From Streptomyces sp. P9-A2 (GTDB lineage: Bacteria; Actinomycetota; Actinomycetes; Streptomycetales; Streptomycetaceae), in the NCBI RefSeq assembly GCF_036634175.1, contig NZ_JAZIFX010000001.1:1-64000 (forward strand): DNA of 64,000 bases, read 5' to 3'. The translations under genes and the position numbers were made by a program. How positions within the stretch are numbered: position 1 is the stretch's first letter; every line of letters begins with the position of its first letter. This document shows, one piece after another, positions 18,141 through 27,136 of this stretch. The notes beneath the pieces were generated by a model. The model saw nothing but the letters and a program-made list of their open reading frames with translations. It was not told where the DNA came from and searched no databases.

Positions 18141-19253
18141 GTGAAGTCAAAGGCAGCCATCCTCTGGGAGACCGGCCAGCCGTGGAGCGTCGAGGAGATC
18201 GAACTCGACCCGCCCCAGCAGAACGAGGTCCTCGTACGGATCGAGGCCGCCGGCATGTGCCACTCCGACGATCATGTCCGGGCCGGCGACGGATACGCCG
18301 CGCTCCCCACCATCGGTGGGCACGAGGGTGCGGGCGTGATCGAGCAGGTCGGTCCCGGCATCGAGCACCTGGCCGTGGGCGACCACGTGGTGTTCTCGTT
18401 CCTGCCCGCCTGCGGACGGTGCCGCTGGTGCGCGAGCGGACGGTCGAACCTGTGCGACTACGGGCAGTTCCTGATGGAAGGCTCGATGATCAGCGGCGGG
18501 TACCGCGCGCATGCCCGGGGCAAGGACGTCGGCACGCTCTCCCTCGTGGGCACCTTCAGCGAGCGCACCGTCGCGCACGAGACGTCGGTCGTGAAGATCG
18601 ACCAGGACATCCCCTTCGAGGTCGCCTGTCTGCTCGGCTGCGGGGTGCCGACCGGCTGGGGATCGTCGGTCAACATCGGCAAGGTCCAACCCGGCGAGAC
18701 CGTCGTGGTGGTGGGGATCGGCGGCATCGGCGCGAACGCGGTCCAGGGCGCCCGGATGTCCGGCGCGCAGAACATCGTGGCCGTCGACCCGGTGGCCTTC
18801 AAAACCGACCAGGCGAAGATTCTCGGTGCCACGCACACCGCTGCCTCCATGGAGGAGGCGATGGGCATCGTGCAGGACGTCACCCGGGGCGTCATGGCCG
18901 ATGTCGGGGTGTGCACGATCGGCGTGGTCGAGGGGGAGATGATCCAGCCGTTCCTCGACCTCGTCTCCAAGGGCGGTCGCGCGGTCCTCACCGGCATGGC
19001 CCGCAACGTCGACAACAAGGCGACTCTGGGCCTGCAGATGTTCGCGCTGTTCGAGAAGTCCCTGCTCGGCACCGTGTACGGCGGCTGCAACCCGCGCGCC
19101 GACATCCCCCGCCTCGCCGACCTGTACCGGACAGGAAAGCTCCAGCTCGACGAGCTGGTCACCCGCACCTACTCCCTCGACCAGATCAACGAGGGCTACG
19201 CCGACATGCTCGCAGGCAAGAACATCCGCGGCGTGATCGTCAACCAGTTCTGA
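18141..19253 (+). CDS. NDMA-type zinc-dependent alcohol dehydrogenase
   Basis: A 370-residue medium-chain dehydrogenase of the NDMA-dependent actinobacterial subfamily (TIGR03989-like), which holds its nicotinamide cofactor tightly and passes electrons to an unknown acceptor. Catalytic zinc ligands appear in GMCHSDDH (Cys40) and GGHEGAG (His61). The structural zinc uses Cys91, 94, 97 and 105 in CGRCRWC-x7-C. The Rossmann loop is GIGGIG near residue 197. GTG start after GAGAGGGG. The next gene, a P450, starts 27 bases on, so the pair probably hydroxylates a substrate and oxidises the alcohol. Confidence 0.92.
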   Translation: MKSKAAILWETGQPWSVEEIELDPPQQNEVLVRIEAAGMCHSDDHVRAGDGYAALPTIGGHEGAGVIEQVGPGIEHLAVGDHVVFSFLPACGRCRWCASGRSNLCDYGQFLMEGSMISGGYRAHARGKDVGTLSLVGTFSERTVAHETSVVKIDQDIPFEVACLLGCGVPTGWGSSVNIGKVQPGETVVVVGIGGIGANAVQGARMSGAQNIVAVDPVAFKTDQAKILGATHTAASMEEAMGIVQDVTRGVMADVGVCTIGVVEGEMIQPFLDLVSKGGRAVLTGMARNVDNKATLGLQMFALFEKSLLGTVYGGCNPRADIPRLADLYRTGKLQLDELVTRTYSLDQINEGYADMLAGKNIRGVIVNQF

Positions 19254-19279
19254 ACCGATCCCGCTGCCGAGGAGGCTCC

Positions 19280-20500
19280 GTGACGACGACGCGTCAAGGC
19301 GACAACCAACAGCAACTCGACGACAGACAAAAGCAACTCGCCGAGCAGCTCAGCCACTTCGACCTCTTCAGCTGGGAGGACCAGCGGGTGAAGTGGGAGC
19401 TGTTCGACTACGCCCGGGGACGATGCCCGGTGGCACACACGGACGGAAACGGCGGCTTCTACATCGTCAGCCGCTACGACGACGTACGACGGGTCATGGA
19501 GGACTGGGAGACGTTCTCCTCGACCGAGTCACCGCTGGTGCCGACCGGCGTGCCGTCGCTCTGCCCCATCGACGACGACCCGCCCGTCCAGACCGCGGCC
19601 CGGCAGCTGCTCAACCCGCTCTTCTCCCGCAAGGCGCTCGCGCCGTACGAGGAGGCGATGCATCAGACCGCCGTCGACCTGATCGACGCGTTCATCGACC
19701 GCGGCTCCGCGGAGATCCTCAACGAGTACGCCGGCCCCTACGTCGGCCGGATGCTGACAAAAGTTATCTTCAACGACCTCACCGACGAGGAGCTCAACGC
19801 GGCCCAGGAGCTCGCGCTCGCCGTCGCCGAGGCAGCCACACCAGAGCTGTTCGGGCAGCTGTTCGTCATGTGTACCAAGTACCTGGAGCGTGCCAAGAAA
19901 CGCGGGATCACCGGCGACGGTGTGCTCGCCCGCCTCGTCAACGGCCGCTTCGGCGACCGGCCCATCACCCAGGAGGAGCAGATCGGTTGCCTGGGCATCC
20001 TGGTCCTCGGGGGCCTGGACACCACGCGGGCCGCGATCGGCAACATCGCCTACCGGCTCACGCAGCACCCCGGGCTCGAGGACCGGCTGCGGGACCCCGC
20101 GTGGGTGCGCCGGGACATGGACGAGTTCCTCCGCCTCGACTCCCCCGTCGCCGCGATGGCACGCGTGGCGACCCGGGACGTCGAGCTCAACGGTGTGCTG
20201 ATCAAGAAGGGCGAGCGGGTACAGGTCCGGTTCGACTCCGCCAACCGGGACACAGCCAAGTTCCGTGACGCCGACCAGCTGGTCTTCGACGAGGCGCGCA
20301 GCGGCCACGCCGCCTTCGGCATGGGTGTCCACCGCTGCGTCGGCTCCAACATGGCCCGCATGCAGATCGAGATCGCCTTCGAGGAACTGCTGAAGCGGGT
20401 CAAGAACATCAGGCTCGCGCCGGCCGCCGACATCAAGTGGGTCCCGGGCCAGAGCAACGCACTCCACACCGTCGACATCGAGTTCGACCGGGTGAGGTGA
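19280..20500 (+). CDS. cytochrome P450 (class I, ferredoxin-fed)
   Basis: A 406-residue soluble P450 monooxygenase. Haem ligand Cys353 lies in FGMGVHRCVG, the I-helix reads LGGLDTTR, and the ExxR of the K-helix is EFLR. GTG start with GAGGAGG upstream. A three-cysteine ferredoxin gene begins 6 bases after its stop and is the likely electron donor; no ferredoxin reductase gene is present in the window. Probably introduces a hydroxyl that the upstream dehydrogenase oxidises. Substrate unknown. Confidence 0.93.
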   Translation: MTTTRQGDNQQQLDDRQKQLAEQLSHFDLFSWEDQRVKWELFDYARGRCPVAHTDGNGGFYIVSRYDDVRRVMEDWETFSSTESPLVPTGVPSLCPIDDDPPVQTAARQLLNPLFSRKALAPYEEAMHQTAVDLIDAFIDRGSAEILNEYAGPYVGRMLTKVIFNDLTDEELNAAQELALAVAEAATPELFGQLFVMCTKYLERAKKRGITGDGVLARLVNGRFGDRPITQEEQIGCLGILVLGGLDTTRAAIGNIAYRLTQHPGLEDRLRDPAWVRRDMDEFLRLDSPVAAMARVATRDVELNGVLIKKGERVQVRFDSANRDTAKFRDADQLVFDEARSGHAAFGMGVHRCVGSNMARMQIEIAFEELLKRVKNIRLAPAADIKWVPGQSNALHTVDIEFDRVR

Positions 20501-20506
20501 GCGACC

Positions 20507-20695
20507 ATGAAGGTCATCGTTGATGTGACACGATGTCAGGGCCACGGCAGGTGTGCCCTGTTGGCCCCGGAGGTCTTCGACGTGGACGACGACGGCAAGG
20601 TCGTCGTGCTGCTCGCGGAGGTCGGTGACGAACACGTCGCCGGTGTCCGCGAGGCCGTGACGAGCTGTCCGGAGGCCGCGCTCGAACTCGCATGA
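20507..20695 (+). CDS. small [3Fe-4S]-type ferredoxin
   Basis: A 62-residue ferredoxin with Cys10, Cys16 and Cys54 (RCQGHGRC and SCPEAA). This pattern, with His13 in place of the usual additional Cys, is that of P450-partner 3Fe-4S ferredoxins of actinobacteria. Directly downstream of the P450, and probably co-translated with it. Confidence 0.93.
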   Translation: MKVIVDVTRCQGHGRCALLAPEVFDVDDDGKVVVLLAEVGDEHVAGVREAVTSCPEAALELA

Positions 20696-20818
20696 CCCGT
20701 CCCGGCCCGACCTGGTTCGGGCCGGGACACCACGTGCCCCCACGACATCCACCACCGTCAACTCCCCAGCCGTCGATGGCATTACCCGGCTCCAGGACCT
20801 GGCTTCCGAAGGAGACCG

Positions 20819-22058
20819 ATGACGATGACGAACGCCGTCCAGGCTCTGGCCGCCGTCGCGCGCGCCCTCCGCACCCTGCTCCACGGCACCGGCGATCCGA
20901 CCTCACGGCTGTACCGGACGTCGCGTACCGCATGGCTCGCCGTTCAGGTCGCGCGCGAGCGCGCGCTGCCCCGACGGCCGCACGGCCGTCCCGGCGACTC
21001 CGGACGCGGTCACCGACACGTGGCTGACCGACGTGCTGTGCCGCGACGTACCCGGCGCCGGAGTCATCTGGTCGCAGACCACGGAGGCATCCGCCGGCAG
21101 CTCGACCCGCTGGCGCACCGAGGTGCGCCACAACCGGGCGGGCGACGACGCCGGGCTGCCCTCGACGCTCTTCAGCAAGACCACCCAGCGTTTCAAGCAG
21201 CGGATGATGCTCGGCTTCATCGGCAACATCTCCGGTGAGCCGACGTTCTACCGCGACTTCCGTCCCGACCTCGACATCGAGGCACCGCTCGGCTACTACG
21301 GCGCCTTCGACCCGGTGTCGTGGCGCTCGATCTCCCTTCGAGGACCTCGTGCACATCAAGGGGGCGGAGTTCCTGGTGCCGGCCCGCTACGTCACCCGCG
21401 ACGAGATGGTCGTCCTGCTCGACCAGATGGCCGCCTGGCACGGCCTGTTCTGGAACTCGCCCGAGGTGCGTCCGCTGGTCAACGCGCCCGCCGACTATGT
21501 CGCTCGCGCCGGTGACTTCTTCGGCCGGGAGGGCACCGCCCGGCCCGGCGCGGAGCGCGGACGCGATGTCATCCCGTCCGCGCTCGCCGCACGGACCGTG
21601 AACAACCTGGAACCGATGAGAGCCGGACTGCGGCTGCACGGCGCCCCGCACATCGGCAGCACCTACGTCACCGACGAAGAACAGATGGGCTTCACCGACT
21701 GGCAGTGCGTGCTGCGCGGCTCGTGGGCGTACGACGTTTCCTGTCTGCTCACCGGCTGGTTGACGGTGGAGGCCCGGCGCGCCTGGGAACGTGATCTGCT
21801 CGAGCACTATCTCCACCGGCTCGACGCGGCGGGGGTGAGCCGCCGACGTCGAAGGAGGCCTGGACGGCGTATCGACAGCAGACGTTGTAGCCCTACCACG
21901 CCTGGCTGAGCACCATCGGTCACGGCTCCCTCCAGCCGGACATGCAACCCGGCGAGGTCAGTCTCGAGATGGTGGCCAGGACCGCCACCGCGGTCGACGA
22001 CCACGATCCGATCTCGCTCCTGCGCAAGGCTCCCGGTATCGGCTCCGGGAGGGAGTGA
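20819..22058 (+). pseudogene. broken APH/ecdysteroid-kinase-like phosphotransferase
   Basis: Protein-like segments in three frames make up one phosphotransferase: an N-terminal part (SRLYRTSRTAWLAVQVARER), then TPDAVTDTWLTDVLCRDVPG after a shift near 20970. Next comes VHIKGAEFLVPARYVTRDEM after a shift near 21340, then a further shift near 21840 and a TAG in frame before PYHAWLSTIGHGSLQPDM. The catalytic loop reads LHGAPHIGSTYV where the family has HGDxHxGN, so the catalytic Asp and the Asn are also lost. The gene is dead; it once extended the P450-ferredoxin operon. Confidence 0.85.
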
Positions 22059-22065
22059 GGAACCC

Positions 22066-22092
22066 CGCCCGCCCCTCCCGGAGGGGCGGGCG
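22066..22092 (+). terminator. GC hairpin after the P450 operon
   Basis: 13-bp inverted repeat (22066-22078 with 22080-22092), very short loop, 8 bases after the last stop of the pseudogene. Confidence 0.65.
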
Positions 22093-22132
22093 CCCCCGTC
22101 GCCCTCGGCATTCGTGAGGTTGTCCAAACCCC

Positions 22133-22180
22133 GGCGGCGCCCGCCCCACCCAGTCGGTCGGCGGTGGGGCGGGCGCCGCC
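22133..22180. terminator. second, perfect 18-bp hairpin
   Basis: Perfect 18-bp stem (22133-22150 with 22163-22180) around a 12-base loop. It isolates the P450 operon from the next promoter. Confidence 0.75.
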
Positions 22181-22225
22181 GCAGTTGTTGTCACAGGAGC
22201 GTCCGGGGTGAGGACGACGACTTAA

Positions 22226-22240
22226 TCCATCAATGCTTGG
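22226..22240. promoter_or_regulatory. cluster operator, site for the crotonase-SDR operon
   Basis: TCCATCAATGCTTGG, flanked by TTAA and TAAAG; 11 of 15 positions fit the hand consensus. It shares the 11-base run ATCAATGCTTG (less the first base) with the site at 60259-60273 read in reverse. It lies 108 bases before the GTG start. Confidence 0.75.
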
Positions 22241-22347
22241 TAAAGTGTGAGTGCCACGCCTTCCCGCCCTCTCCTCTAGGTGGGCCGCAGACGTCGGCGT
22301 GCCGTGTGGTCGTCGCATCCGCTTGTCGCGGAACCGAAGGGAGAGAT

Positions 22348-23115
22348 GTGAGCTCGAAGGACGTTCTGACCGAACGGACAGGCGCCGTACTGGTGATCAC
22401 GATCAACCGGCCGGACGCCAGGAACGCACTGAACCGGAACGTGGCCGAGGGCATCGCGGCGGCAGCCGACGAACTCGACGCGTCCGAGGACCTGAGGGCC
22501 GGCGTGCTGACCGGGGCCGGCGGGAACTTCTCCGCCGGCATGGACCTCAAGGCCTTCCTCCGGGGTGAGTCCCCGAGCCTGGAGGGCCGGGGGCTGTGCG
22601 GCATCACGATGACGCCGCCCCGCAAGCCGTTGGTGGCCGCCGTGGAGGGCTGGGCGCTGGCGGGGGGACTCGAACTCGTGCTGGCCTGCGACATGGTGGT
22701 CGCGGGCGAGACGGCGCGGTTCGGCGTCCCCGAGGTGAAGCGCGGCCTCGTCCCGGCCGCCGGCGCCGCACTGCGCCTGCCGGGCCGGGTGCCGCAGGCG
22801 CTGGCACTGGAGATGCTGCTCACCGGTGAACCGATCGAAGCACCGCGAGCCGCGAAGATCGGCCTGGTCAACCGTGTGACACGGGCCGGCGGGGCACGGG
22901 AGGGCGCTCTGGCCCTGGCACAGAAGATCGCCGAGAACGGTCCCTTGGCCGTCCTGCGGACCAAGCAGATCGCGAGCGCCGCCGCGGACTGGGGAGCGGA
23001 GGAGGGTTGGAAGCGCCAGCAGCCGTTCATCGACGAGGTCTTCGCTTCCGAGGACGCCGCCGAGGGAGCACGCGCCTTCGCGGAGAAACGCCTCCCTGTC
23101 TGGCGTGGCCGGTGA
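22348..23115 (+). CDS. enoyl-CoA hydratase/isomerase (crotonase)
   Basis: A 255-residue crotonase-fold enzyme acting on acyl-CoA thioesters. Oxyanion-hole segments are NFSAGMDLKAF and WALAGGLELVLACDMVVAG, and the acid region is FGVPEVKRGLVP, which keeps a Glu. GTG at 22348 with AAGGGAG before it; earlier in-frame sequence is non-coding and contains the operator. A type-II hydroxyacyl-CoA dehydrogenase-like SDR follows 76 bases later, so the two may carry out successive beta-oxidation steps. Confidence 0.9.
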   Translation: MSSKDVLTERTGAVLVITINRPDARNALNRNVAEGIAAAADELDASEDLRAGVLTGAGGNFSAGMDLKAFLRGESPSLEGRGLCGITMTPPRKPLVAAVEGWALAGGLELVLACDMVVAGETARFGVPEVKRGLVPAAGAALRLPGRVPQALALEMLLTGEPIEAPRAAKIGLVNRVTRAGGAREGALALAQKIAENGPLAVLRTKQIASAAADWGAEEGWKRQQPFIDEVFASEDAAEGARAFAEKRLPVWRGR

Positions 23116-23191
23116 AAGTCGGCGTTCTTGCTCGCAGTCGGCCCGACGTCCGTCCCCATGTTCCCCGTCATCGTCAGGAAGAGAGAGAAAC

Positions 23192-23968
23192 GTGAACATC
23201 ACGGGAGCCAGCGCTCTGGTCACGGGAGCGGCGTCCGGAATCGGCGCCGCGGTCGCACGCCGTCTCGCGGCGGAAGGGGCCCATGTCGTCGTCGCCGACG
23301 TACAGGAGGACAAGGGTCGGAAACTCGCCGCGGAGATCGGAGGCGTATTCGCCCCGGTGGACGTGACCGAGACGGGTCAGATCCGCGACGCTGTCGCGGC
23401 GGCGACTTCGATGGCGCCGCTGCGGGCCGTGGTCAACTCCGCCGGAGTCGGCGGAGCCCAGCGGACCATCGGCCGCGACGGCAGCCTCGAATCGGCGCAC
23501 GACCTCGGGGCATTCGCCCGGATCATCGCGATCAACCTGATCGGCACGTTCGACGTCGTGCGCCAGGCGGCCACCGCCATGAGCACCAACGAGCCGGACG
23601 CCAATGGGCAGCGCGGGGCGATCGTCAACATGGCCAGTATCGCGGCCTTCGACGGCCAGATCGGCCAGGCCGCCTATGCCGCCTCGAAGGGAGGTGTGGT
23701 CGGCCTGACGCTCCCGGTGGCGCGCGACCTGTCGGCCGCGGGAATCCGCCTGAACACCGTCGCCCCTGGTCTGATCGACACGCCCATCTACGGCGAAGGC
23801 CCGGACGCGGAGGCCTTCAAGGAGCAGTTGGGATCGCACGTGCTCTTCCCCAAGCGCCTCGGCCTGCCGGATGAACTCGCCGCCGTGGTAATGGAGTTCC
23901 TCAGGAACGACTACCTCAATGCCGAGACCGTCCGGGTGGACGGTGGCATCCGGATGCCACCTCGCTGA
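23192..23968 (+). CDS. SDR dehydrogenase, type II 3-hydroxyacyl-CoA dehydrogenase (HSD10)-like
   Basis: A 258-residue NAD-dependent short-chain dehydrogenase. The cofactor loop is TGAASGIG, the catalytic pair is in YAASKGG, and APGLIDTPIYG follows. The insert between AVNSAG-type and catalytic regions (DANGQRGAIVNMASIAAFDGQ) and the VGLTLPVARDL helix are typical of the HSD17B10 subgroup, which oxidises 2-methyl-3-hydroxyacyl-CoAs and steroids. GTG start after GGAAGAGAG. Last gene of a two-gene operon. Confidence 0.9.
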   Translation: MNITGASALVTGAASGIGAAVARRLAAEGAHVVVADVQEDKGRKLAAEIGGVFAPVDVTETGQIRDAVAAATSMAPLRAVVNSAGVGGAQRTIGRDGSLESAHDLGAFARIIAINLIGTFDVVRQAATAMSTNEPDANGQRGAIVNMASIAAFDGQIGQAAYAASKGGVVGLTLPVARDLSAAGIRLNTVAPGLIDTPIYGEGPDAEAFKEQLGSHVLFPKRLGLPDELAAVVMEFLRNDYLNAETVRVDGGIRMPPR

Positions 23969-23980
23969 CACCCCGGCCCA

Positions 23981-24046
23981 GGGCACGAACGCTGCCGGCT
24001 CCGGCTGTCCGACGGGGGACAGCCGGAGCCGGCTGCGTTCGTGCCC
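23981..24046. terminator. long hairpin between convergent operons
   Basis: An interrupted stem of about 30 bp, GGGCACGAACG with CGTTCGTGCCC outside and TGCCGGCTCCGGC-type pairing inside, ends the crotonase-SDR unit. Confidence 0.88.
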
Positions 24047-24323
24047 GCAGCACCTCGCGGGGGCTGGAGTCTTTCGTTTGGATCGGGCCAGATCGGGGAG
24101 CGGGGTCCGGTGCTGGGGGGCACCGCCCACACCCTTCAGGCAGTGGGGGGCATCGCAAGGCGGAAGAGGGAGCCACATGGGGTCGCCCCTGCTCTGGGGG
24201 CACCTCCCATCGGTAGCCGGGGGAGAAGCCGAGAGCTCGGGGAAGGAGCCCTGGGGACCGACGACAACGCGGCGAGGTGCGGCACCGAACCCCGCGAGCC
24301 CGGCCCGATCCACACGAGAGGCC
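24047..24323. repeat. intergenic Streptomyces-type GC-rich dispersed repeat
   Basis: No gene. The stretch 24193-24240 (TGGGGGCACCTCCC, then AGCCGGGGGAGAAGCCGAG) resembles the short imperfect palindromes scattered between genes in Streptomyces chromosomes. It lies between two convergent genes. Confidence 0.45.
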
Positions 24324-25391
24324 CTAGGTGCGGAGGGATCCCACGGCGAGGCCGGCCGCCATCAGGCGGGGCACCGCGCGTCCGGCGGTGGCGAAACCCG
24401 GCCCCGATCCGACGCCGGCCCTGCGCCGGTGTTCGATGCCGGCCGCGATCGTACCGATCTTGTAGTAGGCGAGGGCCAGGTGGAAGTCCCAGTGGTCGAG
24501 CGGTACGCCGCCCGCCGCCTCGTAGGACGCCGCCAGTGAGGGTGCGTCGGGCAGCCGGTCGCTCGTCCAGGCACTCGGTGCGCCGAGGATGAGGTCGAGG
24601 GCCTCGTCCCGGTAGGCGCACATCATGGCCACGTCCGCCACGGGGTCGCCGATCGTCGACAGCTCCCAGTCGACGACGGCTGTCACCTCGGGGGGATTGC
24701 CGTGCCCCAGGATGGTGTTGTCGATGCGGAAGTCGCCGTGCACGATCCCGGTGAACCGCTGTTCCGGGACCGCTGCCTCCAGTCGCCGCCCGAGTTCCGC
24801 CGCCCCGGCGCGGACGTCGTCGTCCTCGGGGGCGACCAGCTCCCACTGACCTCGCCACCGGCGCAGTTGCCGCTGCGCGTACGCGTCGGGCCGGCCGAAG
24901 CGTTCGAGTCCGACAGCCACATGGTCCACACGGTGCAGCGCCGCCAAGGTCTGAGTCAACGAGGACATGACATGGGCCAGTTGGGGTTCGTCGAGGGCGG
25001 CCAGGTCGTCGCGTGACTGCACGCTGCGGCCGTCCACGTAGTCCACGACCGTGAAGGCGCCGCCGAGGACCGACTCGTCCTCGCAGAGGACGACCGGCCG
25101 CGCGACGGGTACACCGCTCCCCCGCAGACCGGACGTCACCCGGAACTCGCGTGCCACGTCGTGTGCGGAGGGCGTACGACCCGCGCGCGGCGGCATGCGC
25201 AGGACCCAGCGTGACGTCCCGTCGCTCAGCACATACGTCAGGTTGGACCGCCCGCCGGTGATCAGGACCGCCTCGAGCGGACCCGTGGGAGTCGTGTCGG
25301 CTTCCGCCATGTGGCGGGCGACCGCGTCCAGTTCGTCACGGCTCAGATCGGTCGTCGCCCGACTCGCCTGCGCAGGTGGCTCGGTCTTCAC
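24324..25391 (-). CDS. APH-family acyl-CoA kinase (ACAD10/11 kinase-domain or LvaA-like)
   Basis: A 355-residue aminoglycoside-phosphotransferase-fold kinase. Nucleotide-loop GGRSNLTYVL, catalytic loop IVHGDFRIDN (Asp220, Asn225) and metal site VVDWELSTIGDP (Asp241) are all intact. The family includes the kinase domain of ACAD10/11 and LvaA, which phosphorylate 4-hydroxyacyl-CoAs so that a partner dehydrogenase-like protein can remove phosphate and isomerise. A dehydrogenase of that partner type lies at 37072-38256. GTG start chosen because GGAGGAG precedes it. Divergent from the MFS exporter across a shared operator. Confidence 0.85.
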   Translation of the reverse strand: MKTEPPAQASRATTDLSRDELDAVARHMAEADTTPTGPLEAVLITGGRSNLTYVLSDGTSRWVLRMPPRAGRTPSAHDVAREFRVTSGLRGSGVPVARPVVLCEDESVLGGAFTVVDYVDGRSVQSRDDLAALDEPQLAHVMSSLTQTLAALHRVDHVAVGLERFGRPDAYAQRQLRRWRGQWELVAPEDDDVRAGAAELGRRLEAAVPEQRFTGIVHGDFRIDNTILGHGNPPEVTAVVDWELSTIGDPVADVAMMCAYRDEALDLILGAPSAWTSDRLPDAPSLAASYEAAGGVPLDHWDFHLALAYYKIGTIAAGIEHRRRAGVGSGPGFATAGRAVPRLMAAGLAVGSLRT

Positions 25392-25499
25392 GGATGCTCC
25401 TCCTGACGGTCGCAGCCGGCCTCGGCCACCCCGGAAGATGCGGCGGCCAGGGCCGGCCGGGTGTGACGTGATCGGCCCTTCCACGGACGGCCGATTATA

Positions 25500-25514
25500 C
25501 CTATTGATGTTTGG
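25500..25514. promoter_or_regulatory. cluster operator, divergent kinase/MFS site
   Basis: CCTATTGATGTTTGG with flanks TATA and TTTAG; 12 of 15 consensus positions. It sits in the 185-base divergent interval and can serve both genes. Confidence 0.78.
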
Positions 25515-25576
25515 TTTAGCGTAGCATGAGGCGGCCGGACCGTCCGGTCGCGCATCCCAGGCGGGGAGGCCAGTAC

Positions 25577-27028
25577 GTGACGGACACCGGACGCGGACGC
25601 CGACGCATGTCGTTCCTGGTCCTCACCCTCTCGGCCGCGGCGTTCTCGTCGCTGCAGTCCCTCCTGGTCCCCGTGCTCACCCACATCGAGCACACGTTCC
25701 ACACCGATCAGCGGACGGTCGTCTGGGTCCTCACGGCCTACCTGCTCTCCGCCTCGATCCTGACTCCGGTGCTCGGACGCGTGGGTGACATGGTGGGCAA
25801 GCGCCGCATGCTGGTGGTGACCCTGGCCGCGCTGACCGTCGGGTCCGCACTCGCGGCGCTCGCACCGTCCGTCGGATGGCTCATCGCGGCCCGGGTGATC
25901 CAGGGTGCCGGCGGCGGAGTCATGCCGCTGGCCTTCGGGATCATCCGCGACCTGTACGGCGAGGCGCGGGTCTCCCGGGCGGTGAGCGTGCTCGCCGCCA
26001 TCGGCGCGCTCGGCTACGGTGCGGGCATCATCGCCGCCGGGCCCGTCATCGATGCGCTCGGATATCCCTGGCTGTTCTGGCTGCCGACGATCACGACGGC
26101 GATCGCGGCGATCGCGGCTCGCGTCGTGATCCCCGACTCCCCGGTGCGCGGCCCCCGGGGTCTGCCCCTGTTCCCGGCGCTCCTGCTGTCCGTGGCACTC
26201 GTGGCCCTCCTGGTCGCGCTGAGTGAGGGCAACGTCCGGGGCTGGGTCACGCCCGGCATCCTCGGGCTGGTGGCGCTCTCGGTGCTGGCAGGGGCCGGCT
26301 GGATCTGGACCGAGACACGCGTTCCGGTGCCGATGATCGACATGGCGATGATGCGGCGACGCGGTGTGTGGTCGTCCAACTGCGTGTCGGCCCTGCTCGG
26401 GTTCGGGATGTTCGCGGGTTTCGCGTTCCTTCCCCAGCTCATGCAGACCCCGCCCGAGGCGGGCTACGGGTTCGGGAGCACGATCTCGGAGTCGGGGCGC
26501 CTCATGCTCCCTTCCGCCCTGGCCATGTTCGTCGTGGGCTTCGCGACCTCCCCGCTCGTCCGGCGCTTCGGGTCCCGGGCGGTGACCGTCTCCGGGTCCG
26601 CCCTGGGCTCCCTGTCGTTTCTCGGTCTGGCCGGCTTCCATGCCACCCCGTGGCAGACGTGCGTCGCGGCCACGTTCCTCGGGGTCGGCCTCGGGCTCGT
26701 GTTCGCCACCGTCGCGGGCGTGGTGGTCAGTGCCGTCCCTCCCGAACAGACCGGCGTGGCAAGCGGGATGAACGCCAACATCCGCACGATCGGCGGTTCA
26801 CTCGGGGCGGCGGTCATGGGCGCCATCGTGACGACCCGGGTCTCGGCGACAGGACATCCACCGGAGTCGGCCTACACCCTGGGCTTCGCGATGCTGGGCG
26901 TGGCGCTCGCGCTCGGCAGTATCACGGCCCTCTTCATCCCCGACCCCCGCGGGCGGCTGATCGAGAGCTCCGCGCGCGACACGGCACCGGCCGGGTCGGA
27001 CATGGCCCCGTCCGGCCGCATCCTCTGA
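25577..27028 (+). CDS. MFS transporter, DHA2 (14-TM drug:H+ antiporter) family
   Basis: A 483-residue inner-membrane transporter with about 14 hydrophobic segments. Motif A is GRVGDMVGKRRML, and motif C-like RVIQGAGGGVMPLAFG lies in segments 4-5. GTG at 25577 is preferred because GGGGAGG stands 7 bases upstream; the in-frame ATG at 25526 directly follows the operator and has no ribosome site. Likely exports the substrate or a toxic intermediate, since it shares the cluster operator. Confidence 0.9.
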   Translation: MTDTGRGRRRMSFLVLTLSAAAFSSLQSLLVPVLTHIEHTFHTDQRTVVWVLTAYLLSASILTPVLGRVGDMVGKRRMLVVTLAALTVGSALAALAPSVGWLIAARVIQGAGGGVMPLAFGIIRDLYGEARVSRAVSVLAAIGALGYGAGIIAAGPVIDALGYPWLFWLPTITTAIAAIAARVVIPDSPVRGPRGLPLFPALLLSVALVALLVALSEGNVRGWVTPGILGLVALSVLAGAGWIWTETRVPVPMIDMAMMRRRGVWSSNCVSALLGFGMFAGFAFLPQLMQTPPEAGYGFGSTISESGRLMLPSALAMFVVGFATSPLVRRFGSRAVTVSGSALGSLSFLGLAGFHATPWQTCVAATFLGVGLGLVFATVAGVVVSAVPPEQTGVASGMNANIRTIGGSLGAAVMGAIVTTRVSATGHPPESAYTLGFAMLGVALALGSITALFIPDPRGRLIESSARDTAPAGSDMAPSGRIL

Positions 27029-27038
27029 TCCGGCGCGT

Positions 27039-27091
27039 ACGCGAGGCCCCCGCGGGCCGACCCTCCAGGTCGGCCCGCGGGGGCCTCGCGT
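27039..27091. terminator. bidirectional terminator, 24-bp perfect stem
   Basis: 27039-27062 pairs without mismatch with 27068-27091 around CTCCA. It lies between the convergent MFS gene and korB. Confidence 0.92.
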
Positions 27092-27136
27092 GCCCGCTAC
27101 GGCGTCACCGGGACGCCTTGGTGAGTGGGTGACAGA

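Noticed and set aside
25526..25576. Upstream ATG for the MFS exporter
   Set aside because: It follows the operator directly with no ribosome site, while GTG at 25577 has GGGGAGG at the right distance.
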